Positions 31,054-41,108 of a stretch of 64,000 nt of DNA are shown here, one piece after another. The translations under genes were made by a program, and so were the position numbers. The notes under the pieces are model-generated. The model searched no databases. It was given only the letters and a program-made list of their open reading frames with translations, and was not told the DNA's origin. The stretch is from NCBI RefSeq assembly GCF_000599885.1, contig NZ_JFGT01000002.1, positions 558,001-622,000 on the forward strand, read 5' to 3'. This DNA comes from Pantoea sp. IMH. GTDB taxonomy: Bacteria > Pseudomonadota > Gammaproteobacteria > Enterobacterales > Enterobacteriaceae. The number at the start of each line of letters is the position of its first letter. Position 1 is the first letter of the stretch.

Positions 31054-31067
31054 CCAAGGAGCCGGGT

Positions 31068-32081
31068 ATGCACTATGGCGTCATTCCTCCCTATATTCTG
31101 CGTAAAATCATTGATAACGGTTCAGGACCGCAACAGAATTATGCCCGTCATACGCTGATGCACGTTCAGACTCTGATGGCTGAACACTTTCCCCATCCCG
31201 CTGGCCCACAGACCAGCATGCCGGGCAACGTGGAGCGGGAGATTTACGATGCACAGCAGACGCAGAATCTGCCTGGCCAGCTGGTGCGCAGCGAAGGTCA
31301 GCCCTCCAACGACGATCTTGCAACCAACGAAGCCTATGATTATCTGGGCGTGACCTATGACTTTTTCTGGCAGGCTTATCAGCGCAATTCGCTGGATAAT
31401 CAGGGACTGACGCTAAAAGGCACCGTGCATTACGGCAAGGAATATCAGAATGCGTTCTGGAATGGCCAGCAAATGGTCTTCGGCGATGGCGACGGCGAAA
31501 TATTCAACCGCTTTACTATCGCACTCGACATCATAGGGCATGAGCTGGCGCATGGCGTGACGGAGACGGAAGCAGGCCTGATCTACTTTGAACAGGCGGG
31601 TGCGCTGAATGAATCGCTGTCTGACGTCTTCGGTTCGCTGGTAAAACAGTTTCACCTTAAGCAGACGGCGGATCAGGCTGACTGGATAATCGGCGAAGGG
31701 CTGCTGGCGGAGGGCATCAATGGTAAGGGCTTACGTTCCATGTCAGCTCCCGGTACGGCCTATGACGATCCGTTGCTGGGAAAAGACCCCCAGCCCGCCG
31801 ATATGCAGGAGTATATTCAGACCCGGGAGGACAATGGCGGCGTCCATCTGAACTCTGGAATTCCTAACCGGGCATTTTACCTGGCGGCCATCGCGCTGGG
31901 TGGCTACGCGTGGGAGCAGGCCGGATACGCCTGGTATGATGCGCTCTGCGACCGGAGCCTGCCCCAGGATGCTGACTTCAGCACCTTTGCGCAGTTTACG
32001 GTGCGCCATGGTCAGAAACGCTTTAACAAATCGGTTGGCCAGGCGATTGAAGAGGCGTGGAAACAGGTGGGCGTATCATGA
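31068..32081 (+). CDS. M4 (thermolysin-like) metalloprotease, protealysin type
   Basis: 337-residue zinc metalloprotease closely resembling Serratia protealysin (341). The N-terminal propeptide of about 50 residues starts MHYGVIPPYILRKIIDNGSG; no signal peptide is seen, which is typical of this group. Zinc motif HELAH at residues 158-162, third ligand in ALNESLSDVFG, and catalytic His region GGVHLNSGIPNRAFY. Protealysin cleaves actin and is linked to bacterial invasion of eukaryotic cells. AAGGAG precedes the ATG. It overlaps the emfourin gene by four bases (ATGA). It belongs to accessory DNA inserted after xseA. Confidence 0.93.
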   Translation: MHYGVIPPYILRKIIDNGSGPQQNYARHTLMHVQTLMAEHFPHPAGPQTSMPGNVEREIYDAQQTQNLPGQLVRSEGQPSNDDLATNEAYDYLGVTYDFFWQAYQRNSLDNQGLTLKGTVHYGKEYQNAFWNGQQMVFGDGDGEIFNRFTIALDIIGHELAHGVTETEAGLIYFEQAGALNESLSDVFGSLVKQFHLKQTADQADWIIGEGLLAEGINGKGLRSMSAPGTAYDDPLLGKDPQPADMQEYIQTREDNGGVHLNSGIPNRAFYLAAIALGGYAWEQAGYAWYDALCDRSLPQDADFSTFAQFTVRHGQKRFNKSVGQAIEEAWKQVGVS

Positions 32082-32413
32082 CAGACAGACTTCCCGAACT
32101 GAGCGATGATGCCGTCATCGTGATGGCGCGTGAAGGCGGCTTTGCTTATATCCCTAAACTCGCCGGGCCGCGCCGCATTGCGCTGGCACAACTAAGCCCG
32201 CCGCAGCGTGAGCACGTTTGCAGCGTGCTTCGCCATGCCTTACCCCTTGGCGAACCGCCCGGTGAGCAAAACCCTGCCGGTCGGGGCGACCAGCGTTTTT
32301 ACCGGATTGAAATCAGCTACGCCACTTCGCATCACACAGGCAATATCGTTCTGCTGATCCCGGAAGATGCAGCGCCGCCGGAACTGGTAGCACTCTGGCA
32401 GGAGGGGCAATAG
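32078..32413 (+). CDS. Emfourin-type inhibitor of protealysin
   Basis: 111-residue protein, the family partner of protealysin-like proteases and a tight-binding M4 inhibitor in Serratia. It starts MTDRLPELSDDAVIVMAREG; the segments RISYAT-like (YRIEISYATSHHTGNIVLLI) and PPELVALW are typical. The ATG overlaps the protease stop, so the toxin-like enzyme and inhibitor are made together. Its last 101 bases overlap, on the opposite strand, the 3' end of the large CdiA gene, and its stop codon coincides with the point where CdiA similarity ends. Confidence 0.85.
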   Translation: MTDRLPELSDDAVIVMAREGGFAYIPKLAGPRRIALAQLSPPQREHVCSVLRHALPLGEPPGEQNPAGRGDQRFYRIEISYATSHHTGNIVLLIPEDAAPPELVALWQEGQ

Positions 32414-35400
32414 TAGTCATATCGTGAATGACTTCCGCCAGGTACGGTGCCGCCGCGCCTGTCACCGCCTGCGCCATATTTCCGCCAGCCAGGCCCTGTA
32501 TCGCGGCGGTGGCCGCCTGAATACCCTGCTGGATGGCGCTGCCCGTTCCCCACTGCTTCTGGACCGCTTTGTAGCTCTCTGTGGCCGCCAGCTGGCTGTT
32601 GTAGGCCTCCCACGCTTTCTTCGTGGCATCTGTGCCGGGTTCGCTTATCCCTTTCGCCGCCAGCTCCGCTTTACCCGCCTTTGTGGCCCGGATTTGCCCT
32701 TCCGTCCGCGCGATATCTCCAGCCTGCGACCCAATCTCCGCTATCAGCTGCGCCTCACGAAGTCGGTTCTGCTCTTTCTCTTTGTCAAAGATCGGGTTCA
32801 GTGTCTGGTTGGCATGCTCCACATCGCGGCTCAGCCCGGCAATATCCTGCTGCTGCTCCGTCTTGTCACGGATAACTATCGTGCCTTCCGACACCGCTGC
32901 TTTTGTCGTGGAGCTGGCACTGCCGGAGTCGTTCAGCCCCGCCAGCAGGCCGTTCGCCATATTCCCGGTGAACTCTCCGCCAATGCTACCGCCCGAACTG
33001 ATACCCACACTCTGGTGTTCAGCTTTATATTCCGCGCTGTTATGGATATCGCTGAATCCCAGCGAGCCGGTATCGAGTTTATTCCTGTCCGCCGCTGCCG
33101 TCGACCCGATAACCGCACCGTCCAGCTGCGTGTGGTCACCCACCGTGATATCAAACCCGCCCCTGCCCGCAAACAGCCCTGTCTGCTCCTGCACCGACGC
33201 ATAGTCTGAGTGCAGCTTATCCCTGCTCAGACTGAGACTACCCGACCCGCTCATTGAGCCGATGTTAAACGTCCCGCCCGCGCTGGCGCTCTGCTGTTTG
33301 CTGTCGTAGGTGTTGCTGTCCTGCTCGCTGGTCAGCGTCAGGTTGCGCCCCACGCCGGCGGTGATTTTCTCCCCGCTCACCTGCGCGCCGGTCAGCGTCG
33401 TGTCGCGGCCGCTTTTCAGCGTGACGTTATTACCGGCGGTCAGCATGCTCTCCGTATGCGTGGTGCCGTTACCGCGCTCCCTGCCGCTGGCTTTGTTCAG
33501 ACTGGCCGACACCTGAATGCCCCAGCCGCCTGAACCCGCGCCGATACCCACTCCCACCGTGCCGCCTTTGCTCTCGTTCTTCCCGCTCAGGGAGGAGCTG
33601 TTCTCTGCGGAGCTCATGATGATGTCCCGGCTGGCGTCCAGCTGCGCATCATTCCCCGCCTGGAGCTTACTGCCACGGACGCTGATGTCCCCGTCAGTGG
33701 CCCGGATGCTCAGGTCCCTGCCCGCCATCACGCTGCTGCCCTGAGAGGTGCTCTGCCTCTGCGTCTGCTCCGATTTTGACGACTGGCTGCCGTAAGAGAG
33801 CATCACCCCGATGGTGTTACTGTTGTCCGGATTACCGCCCTGGGCGCCGTCCACCGCCACCGCCTGGCCCGCCTGCACGCCGCTCAGCAGCGCCTTCACT
33901 CCCTGAAGCGCGGCAAGGCGGTCGTTACTTTCGTTTTTTGCATCCCGGCCCGTGGTCACCGCCGTGTTCAGCGCGCTGCCCGCCGTGCCGGACAGCGCCA
34001 GCGTCAGCCCGCTCTGCTTCTGCTCAACTTTATGGATCTGCGTGCTGTTGTCCTGCGCGGATAAAATGGCGACATTTTTCCCCGCCAGCAGCATATCGTT
34101 TCCGGCTATCAGGTCTGAACCTTCAACGCTCAGGCCGCTGCCTGCGCTGACGGTGAGATTGCCTTTTGCACTGCCGACCGTGCTGCCCCGGTGCGTCGTT
34201 TCCGCCAGCGTGTCGGTGACTTTCAGGTCCTTCGTGCCGTAGCTGAATCCGATACCGCCCGTACCCGACAGGCCCGATTTTTTCTCCTGCTTCAGGTGCA
34301 GCGTCTGGCTGCTCTCCTCCGCAGCCTTTATCGTCACATCCTGTCCACCGTAGAGCGCCACATCCTGCGTTCCCGCCACGCCGCTGCCCTGGATCAGCAG
34401 ATTGTGACCCGCCTGCATCGTTACCGAATCACCGCTGAACGCGGAACCCTGCGCCGTTTCCCTGTTCACCACATCATGGGTGGTGATGGTGCTTTTTGAG
34501 AAGGCCCCGTTGCTGCCGGTGGATTTGTGGTGCGACTCAAAATCACTCTTCGCCGTCATGGCGGTGATGCTGATATCCCGCCCCGCCGTCACGCCCAGGC
34601 TCTCGCCCGCGTTGACCGTAGCGGCCTGCGCCTTCACATCCTGACCGGCAGCCAGCAGCACGGAACCCGCCCCGGATACTTCGCTGCCTGTCTGCTGGGT
34701 GACTGACTGATTCAGCCAGTTATCCCGGTCCCATATCAGGCTGTCACTGGCGGAGGTTGCCACCGCGTTAAGGTTCAGGTCACGTCCGGTGTTCAGTACC
34801 GTCTGGCTCTGGCTGCCGCTGTTGACCACCTGGCCCCCGCTCAGGGTGAGATCCCGTCCGGCGCTGAGCGACAGCCTGCCGTCTTCACCCTGCACGTAAA
34901 TCCCGCCCACCCGGTCGAGCGTCGTGCGCGTAAAACGGTTCTCCCCGGCGCTGCTCTGCGCGCTGCGCGTCGTGGACATAATAGTGATATCGCGACCGGC
35001 TCCTGCCAGCACCGAGTTATTCCCCGCGATAACGCCCGCGATATTATTAATATCCGTGCGCGCCAGCAGGCTCACGTCCGCGCCCTGGACCGCCCCCGCC
35101 CGGTTGGTGATATTCTCCGCGGTGAGCTGCACCGCCTCCCGCCCGCTTATCGCGCCGCTGTTCAGCAGATCGCTGTTCAGGTTCATCACCACGCTCTGCC
35201 CACCCAGCAGCGCGCCTGAGCCGTCGATATCGCCCGCTTTTACCCGCGCATACACCTGCGGCACCATCACCGTCTGACGCGTACCGTCAGCCAGAGTTAC
35301 ATCGGTATTTACCAGCCAGACGATATCTTCCGTCAGCAGGCTCATCTGTTCCGCGCTCAGCGCCACGCCGGGTATCAGGTTATAGTCCTTACCGAAGGCA

Positions 35401-38400
35401 ATGCCAGCGTCCATCAGCCCTTTAAACTGTGCTTCGTCGTCGCGATAGTCGGCCAGATAGCGCCCGCCGGTCAGGGCGATAACCTGCTCGCGTATCAGGC
35501 GCTGCTCGTAATAGCCGTCGCCCAGGCGTTTATGCAGGTTGTCTCCGCTCAGTGAGAAGGCGTCCTGCATATAATCACTGCCCAGCCAGCGTTTGTTATT
35601 GGTGAAGCGCGGGTCGGTTTCCACCAGATAGCCCGCCTCCGGTGTCGGGAGTGTCTTAAACAGGCTGTTATCCGGCAGTCGGATGTCCGCCCCGCTGACG
35701 CGCACTACCATCGCCCCGTTGCTGACCGGCACTTCATACTGCTGTCCCGGCTTCAGCACCACCGGCGTGACCGCAGCGATCTGTCCGGCTGCCGGAACCT
35801 CCACCCCGGCAATATTCTTCAATCCGGGACGGATATCGCTCCCCGTCACCGCCGCCGACACGCTGCCAGTGGCGCCTATTGTGGCGTCCGTTTTCTGCGC
35901 TGCCGCCGCCGCAATCGTCAGACCGCTGCCCTCCGGCTGACTGTTGCCCTCCAGCCTGCCCGGCTTCAGGGTGATGGACTGAATCACCGCCGGCGGCACA
36001 TACGCCGAGGTGCTTTTCCCCTGTTCGTCTCCCCCTTTGTGCGTCTTGCGGGAGTAGTGGATGACCGAGCCTTCGTCCGTTATCCGGCGACTGCCTTGCG
36101 GCATTACGTTGTTTACGCTCTCTGCCACTATCCCTAATGTGCCGCCCGCCACAATCTGACTTTTATCGTTCAGCACCTGATCCGCGCGGATGGAGAGGTT
36201 TCCGCCCGACAGGATTTTTCCGGGGTCGCTTTCCTTAATCACCTCTTCTTCCGTGGTGCGGGTGTAGTCGTACTGGTAGAAGTTGTCGTTGTTACTGCCG
36301 GTATCATCTGGGGTATTGAGGTTCCGCAGGTTATCCGCCGAGTTACGGTCGACAAACACACCTTCCTCGTCCGCCGACCAGCGTGTTGGGGAGCCGCTGT
36401 GCTGATATTCGGTTATCTGTTCGCTGGAAACCTGCACCATGTCGGTAGTGAAACGATCGTTGATATTGTTAAGCTGCCCCACCGACAGCGCCATATCTCC
36501 GGCGGATTCTATCGTCGAGCTGTGGTTGTTCAGCACTCCCGCCTGACCGGTCGCCCTGCCGTTTTCATCAAGCGTGCTGCCCAGTGCCAGCCCGCCACCG
36601 CTGTAAATCAACGCATGGTCGAGGTTATTAATCGTTCCCGCGCCAATATCCAGACGCTCGCGTCCGGCAATCGTTGCCGCCACGCCGTCCGCCGCGAGGT
36701 TATTTAACGTGCCCGCCTGGATGCCCAGATAGTCGCCATAAATCCGGCCAGTGCCTTTGTTGGTCAGCGTACCGGCCACCAGCCGCGTCCCGCTGCCGTC
36801 AATCAGGCCCTGGTTAGTCAGCGTGCCAGCCACCGTCAGCCAGGTGTTACTGGCGGCGATTTCACCCGTGGCGGCGTTAAGCAGGCTGCCCGAAGTCAGA
36901 TCGAGTTTCGCTCCCGCCAGCAGCTTACCGGCATTGGTGACCGCTCCTGGCGTGGTCAGAGTGAAACGGCCATTAGCAATCATTTCACCGCTATTAGTGA
37001 TGTCGTTGTGGCTGCCCAGCGTCATATCACCGAGCGAAAGCAGCTGTCCGTCACCGCCCAGGCGGTCGGCCTGCACGGTCAGCTGCTGGCCCGCTTTGAC
37101 CACCCCGGCGCGGTTCAGCAGATTCAGGGCCGCACCGCTGAGCGACAGCGCTTTGTCCGCTGCCAGTTGGCCGCCCGTGTTATCAAGCGCTCCGCTATTG
37201 ATGATGGAGAGATCCTGCCCGGCCAGCACGCTGCCGGTGGTGTTATCCAGCTTATCGCTGTTGATAACGATATCCCGACCTTCAATGCCCTTTGCGGCCT
37301 TGAGCGTGTCGCGGTTACTCAGCGATGCGGCGTTGAGTGTCGCGGTTTCGCCGCTGCGTATCAGCCCCAGCGTGTTATCAATCACGCCCTGTGCGGCGCC
37401 GATCAGCAGGCTGCCGACGATCTGTATCTGCCCGCCGTTATTAAGCAGCTGCGCCAGGGTGAGAACGGCACCGCGCTCGCCGACCACGCGCCCGCCCTGG
37501 CCGTTATCCAGCCGGTCCGCCTGTAGGCTGATGTCGCCCTTCGCGCCCAGCGTACCGCTCTGGTTGTTCAGTCCGCCACTCGCCAGCTGCATAGTAGCCA
37601 GGCTGTTAACCGTGCCTTCCCGGTTATCCAGCAGGTGACCCTGGGTATCCAGCACAATACCCTTGCCCTGAAGTAGTCCCTGGCGGTTATCCGTCTCACT
37701 CTGCAGGTTGAGCTTCAGGGTATCCAGCGCCACCAGCGTACCGGCAATATTGCTGAACGTTGCGGCATCCACGCCCGCCGCTTTTCCGGCAATCACGACA
37801 CCGCTGTCGTTATTCAGCGTAAGTGCATCGATCTGCATATCGCCCTGGCTGGTAATGCCGCCGGTATCGCCGCTGTTCTGGTTGCTGATTTGCCCGGCGG
37901 TCAGGGTCATCGCCTTGCCGCCCTGCACCAGCCCGGCGTCGTTATTCAGCGTTGCTGCATGCAGCGTAAAGTCGCCCTGTGCGGCGAGCTGCCCCTGGCG
38001 GTTATTGATGGTGTTCACGGCGTTCAGCAACGCATCAGCACTGGCCACCACCACACCCTGAGCATTTTCAATCTCTCCGGCAACGGCATTCAGGGTACCG
38101 CCGGAGCTGACCTTGCCCGCGCTGTTATCAAGCATCCCGGCAAGCGTCAGCGCCATTTCCAGCCCGGCGCTAAGCGCACCATTCTGATTATTCAGCGACT
38201 GCGCGTTCAGCTGCAGGCCTGACTCTGAGGCGAGCATCCCCCCGCTGTTATCCACGTCCGTTGCCTGAACATGGCTGGCCCCGGACCCGGCCAGCATTCC
38301 GTTCTGGTTACTGACCGCGCCGGCGCTGACGTCCAGATTGCCGAAGCTGATAATGCCGCCGCTGGCCTGCGTGTCGCGGTTACTGAGCGCATTCTGCTGC

Positions 38401-41045
38401 GCATCCAGGCGCATATCGCCGCCGGACTGGATCAGCCCGCGGTCGTTATTCACTGCCCCAGTAGTTGAGACTGTCATCTGCTGCCCGGCAGCCAGCACCC
38501 CGTTCTGATTGTCAAACCAGCCGGTGGTCAGTACGGCGTTATCGCCTGCCACCACCTTACCCTGCGCGTTATCAAGGCTGCCGCTGTTCATCCCCAGCAA
38601 GCCTGCGGCCTGTATACCACCACTCTCGCTGGTCTGGCGGTTGCTGAGCGCATAGCCGTGAGTGTCAATCTGCATGTCCGTTCCGGACTGTAGCAGGCCG
38701 GAAGTGTTGTTCAGTTCGCCACTGCTGAGGGTGAGGACTTTCTGCGCCGCAATCATCCCACCCTGGTTATTGAGGGCTTTTTCGCCCAGCGCCAGGGATA
38801 CGTTATCTCCCGATAGCTGCCCCTGACGGGAGTCCAGCCCTTCCGCCGTAATCTGTAGATCCTGTGCGGCGGTAATCTGTAGATCCTGTGCGGCGGTAAT
38901 CTGCCCGCCGTCGTTGTTGAGTCGATCGGTGGTAAGGGTCAGGCCGTTGTTCGCCGCCAGTACCCCGTTATGATTATCGGTCTCTCCGGAAGCCGTCACC
39001 GCCAGGCTACCGTTTTCCGCCGCCAGCATCTGGCCGCCGCTGTTCGCAAGGTTGGTGGTATTCAGCGTTACCGCGCCGTTAGCCGCTATCAGCCCGTCCT
39101 GGTTATCGGTATTCTCCCGGACGTTCAGCGTCATCTCGCCCTCTCCGCTCTGCACCAGCTTTCCGTCGCGGTTCGACAGATTTCCGGCATCAACGCGGAT
39201 ACGGTTTGCCGACGTGGTGGTTCCATCCAGCACCAGTTTTTCACTGCTCAGCGCCAGCGTCCCGGAAGAGATAATGCTGCCGTGACTCCCCTGTAAGGCG
39301 TCGGCATCGACCTTCAGGGTGCCGCTTCCGGCGTGGCTAATTTCTCCGGCGCGGTTATCCAGCGAAGCGGTTTTAAGCGTGAGATCGGAAGCGTTTGTGG
39401 CTATTTTTCCGCCCCGGTTATCAATGCCATCCTGATGGTTAAGCGTCAGCGACTGCGGGCCGCTCTGGATAAGCTGTCCCTGCTGGTTATTAAGCCGTCT
39501 GGCGGTAAGCGCAAGTTTACCGGCGGCCAGCTTCCCGGCCATATTATTCAGCGTTCCGGCAGTGTTGGCGCTCAGCGTACCGTCGGCAATCACCTGCGCG
39601 GAAGCAGTACTGAGATCCCCCTGTCTGGCATCAAGGGTAATCGTTTCCGCCTGCGTCCGGCTGCCCGACGCATCCAGCCCCTGAGCAGAGGCGCGGATAG
39701 TGCCCCCAGCAAGGTTCAGACCGTTCATCGCCAGTTTGCCTGAAGCGCTCAGCGCCAGTTCCCCACTGCTGCCGGTGCGGCCATCAGACTGCACGCCCGC
39801 CGCCAGCGTGCTTTTACTGCTGCTGGTAAGCGTCAAGCCGGAGAGCGTGACGTTATTGTGGGCGGTAACCGAGCCGCTATTCTGCAATGCGCCAGCGGCT
39901 GTCAGCGTGGCGCTGGCCGATGACCAGAGGGTACCGCTGTTACTGATTTCCCCTGCGCTTTTTACTGTCAGCCCCTGCTGGCTGAGCATTTTACCGCTGT
40001 TGACGACGCCGGAGGCTGAACTCAGTTGCAGGGCACCCTGGCTGCTGAGTTCACCGCTGTTGCCAATACGTCCGTCGGCGGTCACCGTCACCAGCCCGGC
40101 CTCGCTGCCGATAGTGCCCGCGTTGCGTACCCCGACGCCCTGCTCCGTCGCGCGCAGACGGATTTTTCCGGCATACATGCCGCCAACCTGCGAGACGTCC
40201 ACCGCCAGCTGCGGCCTGACCGAACCATCATCCGCCTGTACCGTCGTCGTCTCATGCGCCGCATCTACCTGGTTGCGCCCGGCGGTCACTTTCAGGTCTT
40301 TCGCATTAATCGCGGCGTTGACCTTTACTGCCCGGGCGATGATATCGGTGTAATCCTGGCGCGAGGTGTCAAGCCCGTTGCCCTCAACCACCACTTCCCC
40401 ACGATCCACCTGATAGCCGGTCAGATTGCCGTTCTGCATCTGCGCCGTACCGGTGGTCAGCGTTGCACGCCCGGCATTGATAAAACCGCAGCCGTTACAG
40501 GTAATACCGGACGGGCTGGCGATAACCACCTGTGCTTTCTGGCCAGCCACCTCGATATACCCGTTCAGGCGGCTGGGATCGCGGGCGTTCACCTCGTTGA
40601 GAATAATTTTGGCCTCGCCTTTCGCCAGCCACGGGTTGGCGCTGACCATTCCGCCCAGTTGGGTGGAGGCATTCTTACGGGCGTTATTCAGGATTACGCC
40701 TTTTTTATCGACGTCGAAGCGGCTGTACGTGTTGCGGGAGACGCCTCCTGCGGACGGCGTCTGGATATTAACCTGCGGCGTACCGTTGGCGCTGACGATA
40801 ATGGTGGGCTGCTGCTTACCCGGCGCGGATTTATCGGCCACAATGGTAGCGTCTGCCCTCTGTACGGCGCCGGTCGCCAGCCACAGGCTGAGGCTCAGGG
40901 CGCTGAGACGACACACCAGCCGGCGGTGAGTGTGGCCAATACCGGACGAGGGCGATCCCCCCGAACGGGCACGCGCGATATCCGCCACAACCATCAGCAT
41001 GCCACGGGCCTTGTTAAACACAACGCGGTACAAAAGCCGGTTCAT
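32313..41045 (-). CDS. cdiA: CdiA/filamentous-haemagglutinin exoprotein lacking its toxin end
   Basis: 2910-residue two-partner-secretion exoprotein. Read from ATG 41045 (AAGGAA upstream), it has the extended signal peptide MNRLLYRVVFNKARGMLMVV, a TPS domain at about 45-200 with SPSGITCNGCGFINAGRATL, long FHA-1 repeats (about 300-1500), a non-repetitive central region with YLVETDPRFTNN (receptor-binding/YP part), and FHA-2 repeats (about 1900-2650). The pretoxin beginning AVTGAAAPYLAEVIHDMTT stops at about residue 2878. Complete CdiA proteins continue here through a VENN motif into a variable toxin; this one instead reads 32 residues of sequence antisense to emfourin. No toxin or immunity gene remains. 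It could still act as an adhesin. Confidence 0.9.
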   Translation of the reverse strand: MNRLLYRVVFNKARGMLMVVADIARARSGGSPSSGIGHTHRRLVCRLSALSLSLWLATGAVQRADATIVADKSAPGKQQPTIIVSANGTPQVNIQTPSAGGVSRNTYSRFDVDKKGVILNNARKNASTQLGGMVSANPWLAKGEAKIILNEVNARDPSRLNGYIEVAGQKAQVVIASPSGITCNGCGFINAGRATLTTGTAQMQNGNLTGYQVDRGEVVVEGNGLDTSRQDYTDIIARAVKVNAAINAKDLKVTAGRNQVDAAHETTTVQADDGSVRPQLAVDVSQVGGMYAGKIRLRATEQGVGVRNAGTIGSEAGLVTVTADGRIGNSGELSSQGALQLSSASGVVNSGKMLSQQGLTVKSAGEISNSGTLWSSASATLTAAGALQNSGSVTAHNNVTLSGLTLTSSSKSTLAAGVQSDGRTGSSGELALSASGKLAMNGLNLAGGTIRASAQGLDASGSRTQAETITLDARQGDLSTASAQVIADGTLSANTAGTLNNMAGKLAAGKLALTARRLNNQQGQLIQSGPQSLTLNHQDGIDNRGGKIATNASDLTLKTASLDNRAGEISHAGSGTLKVDADALQGSHGSIISSGTLALSSEKLVLDGTTTSANRIRVDAGNLSNRDGKLVQSGEGEMTLNVRENTDNQDGLIAANGAVTLNTTNLANSGGQMLAAENGSLAVTASGETDNHNGVLAANNGLTLTTDRLNNDGGQITAAQDLQITAAQDLQITAEGLDSRQGQLSGDNVSLALGEKALNNQGGMIAAQKVLTLSSGELNNTSGLLQSGTDMQIDTHGYALSNRQTSESGGIQAAGLLGMNSGSLDNAQGKVVAGDNAVLTTGWFDNQNGVLAAGQQMTVSTTGAVNNDRGLIQSGGDMRLDAQQNALSNRDTQASGGIISFGNLDVSAGAVSNQNGMLAGSGASHVQATDVDNSGGMLASESGLQLNAQSLNNQNGALSAGLEMALTLAGMLDNSAGKVSSGGTLNAVAGEIENAQGVVVASADALLNAVNTINNRQGQLAAQGDFTLHAATLNNDAGLVQGGKAMTLTAGQISNQNSGDTGGITSQGDMQIDALTLNNDSGVVIAGKAAGVDAATFSNIAGTLVALDTLKLNLQSETDNRQGLLQGKGIVLDTQGHLLDNREGTVNSLATMQLASGGLNNQSGTLGAKGDISLQADRLDNGQGGRVVGERGAVLTLAQLLNNGGQIQIVGSLLIGAAQGVIDNTLGLIRSGETATLNAASLSNRDTLKAAKGIEGRDIVINSDKLDNTTGSVLAGQDLSIINSGALDNTGGQLAADKALSLSGAALNLLNRAGVVKAGQQLTVQADRLGGDGQLLSLGDMTLGSHNDITNSGEMIANGRFTLTTPGAVTNAGKLLAGAKLDLTSGSLLNAATGEIAASNTWLTVAGTLTNQGLIDGSGTRLVAGTLTNKGTGRIYGDYLGIQAGTLNNLAADGVAATIAGRERLDIGAGTINNLDHALIYSGGGLALGSTLDENGRATGQAGVLNNHSSTIESAGDMALSVGQLNNINDRFTTDMVQVSSEQITEYQHSGSPTRWSADEEGVFVDRNSADNLRNLNTPDDTGSNNDNFYQYDYTRTTEEEVIKESDPGKILSGGNLSIRADQVLNDKSQIVAGGTLGIVAESVNNVMPQGSRRITDEGSVIHYSRKTHKGGDEQGKSTSAYVPPAVIQSITLKPGRLEGNSQPEGSGLTIAAAAAQKTDATIGATGSVSAAVTGSDIRPGLKNIAGVEVPAAGQIAAVTPVVLKPGQQYEVPVSNGAMVVRVSGADIRLPDNSLFKTLPTPEAGYLVETDPRFTNNKRWLGSDYMQDAFSLSGDNLHKRLGDGYYEQRLIREQVIALTGGRYLADYRDDEAQFKGLMDAGIAFGKDYNLIPGVALSAEQMSLLTEDIVWLVNTDVTLADGTRQTVMVPQVYARVKAGDIDGSGALLGGQSVVMNLNSDLLNSGAISGREAVQLTAENITNRAGAVQGADVSLLARTDINNIAGVIAGNNSVLAGAGRDITIMSTTRSAQSSAGENRFTRTTLDRVGGIYVQGEDGRLSLSAGRDLTLSGGQVVNSGSQSQTVLNTGRDLNLNAVATSASDSLIWDRDNWLNQSVTQQTGSEVSGAGSVLLAAGQDVKAQAATVNAGESLGVTAGRDISITAMTAKSDFESHHKSTGSNGAFSKSTITTHDVVNRETAQGSAFSGDSVTMQAGHNLLIQGSGVAGTQDVALYGGQDVTIKAAEESSQTLHLKQEKKSGLSGTGGIGFSYGTKDLKVTDTLAETTHRGSTVGSAKGNLTVSAGSGLSVEGSDLIAGNDMLLAGKNVAILSAQDNSTQIHKVEQKQSGLTLALSGTAGSALNTAVTTGRDAKNESNDRLAALQGVKALLSGVQAGQAVAVDGAQGGNPDNSNTIGVMLSYGSQSSKSEQTQRQSTSQGSSVMAGRDLSIRATDGDISVRGSKLQAGNDAQLDASRDIIMSSAENSSSLSGKNESKGGTVGVGIGAGSGGWGIQVSASLNKASGRERGNGTTHTESMLTAGNNVTLKSGRDTTLTGAQVSGEKITAGVGRNLTLTSEQDSNTYDSKQQSASAGGTFNIGSMSGSGSLSLSRDKLHSDYASVQEQTGLFAGRGGFDITVGDHTQLDGAVIGSTAAADRNKLDTGSLGFSDIHNSAEYKAEHQSVGISSGGSIGGEFTGNMANGLLAGLNDSGSASSTTKAAVSEGTIVIRDKTEQQQDIAGLSRDVEHANQTLNPIFDKEKEQNRLREAQLIAEIGSQAGDIARTEGQIRATKAGKAELAAKGISEPGTDATKKAWEAYNSQLAATESYKAVQKQWGTGSAIQQGIQAATAAIQGLAGGNMAQAVTGAAAPYLAEVIHDMTTIAPPARVLPVPAALHLPGSAERYCLCDAKWRS
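38851..38898. repeat. Perfect 24-bp tandem duplication inside cdiA
   Basis: Two exact adjacent copies of a 24-base unit (38851-38874 and 38875-38898). They encode a doubled eight-residue stretch (QITAAQDL-QITAAQDL) in the FHA-1 repeat region, keeping the frame and half a repeat register. Probably a recent slippage event. Confidence 0.9.
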
Positions 41046-41108
41046 CGGTGAATTCCTTTTCTCTCTCAATCTCACGTATCGTCAGATACGGAGTGATCAG
41101 TTCTGCAG

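Noticed and set aside
40026-41051. 341-codon open frame antisense to the cdiA 5' end
   Set aside because: Follows from codon bias of cdiA; protein looks random and has no neighbours on its strand.
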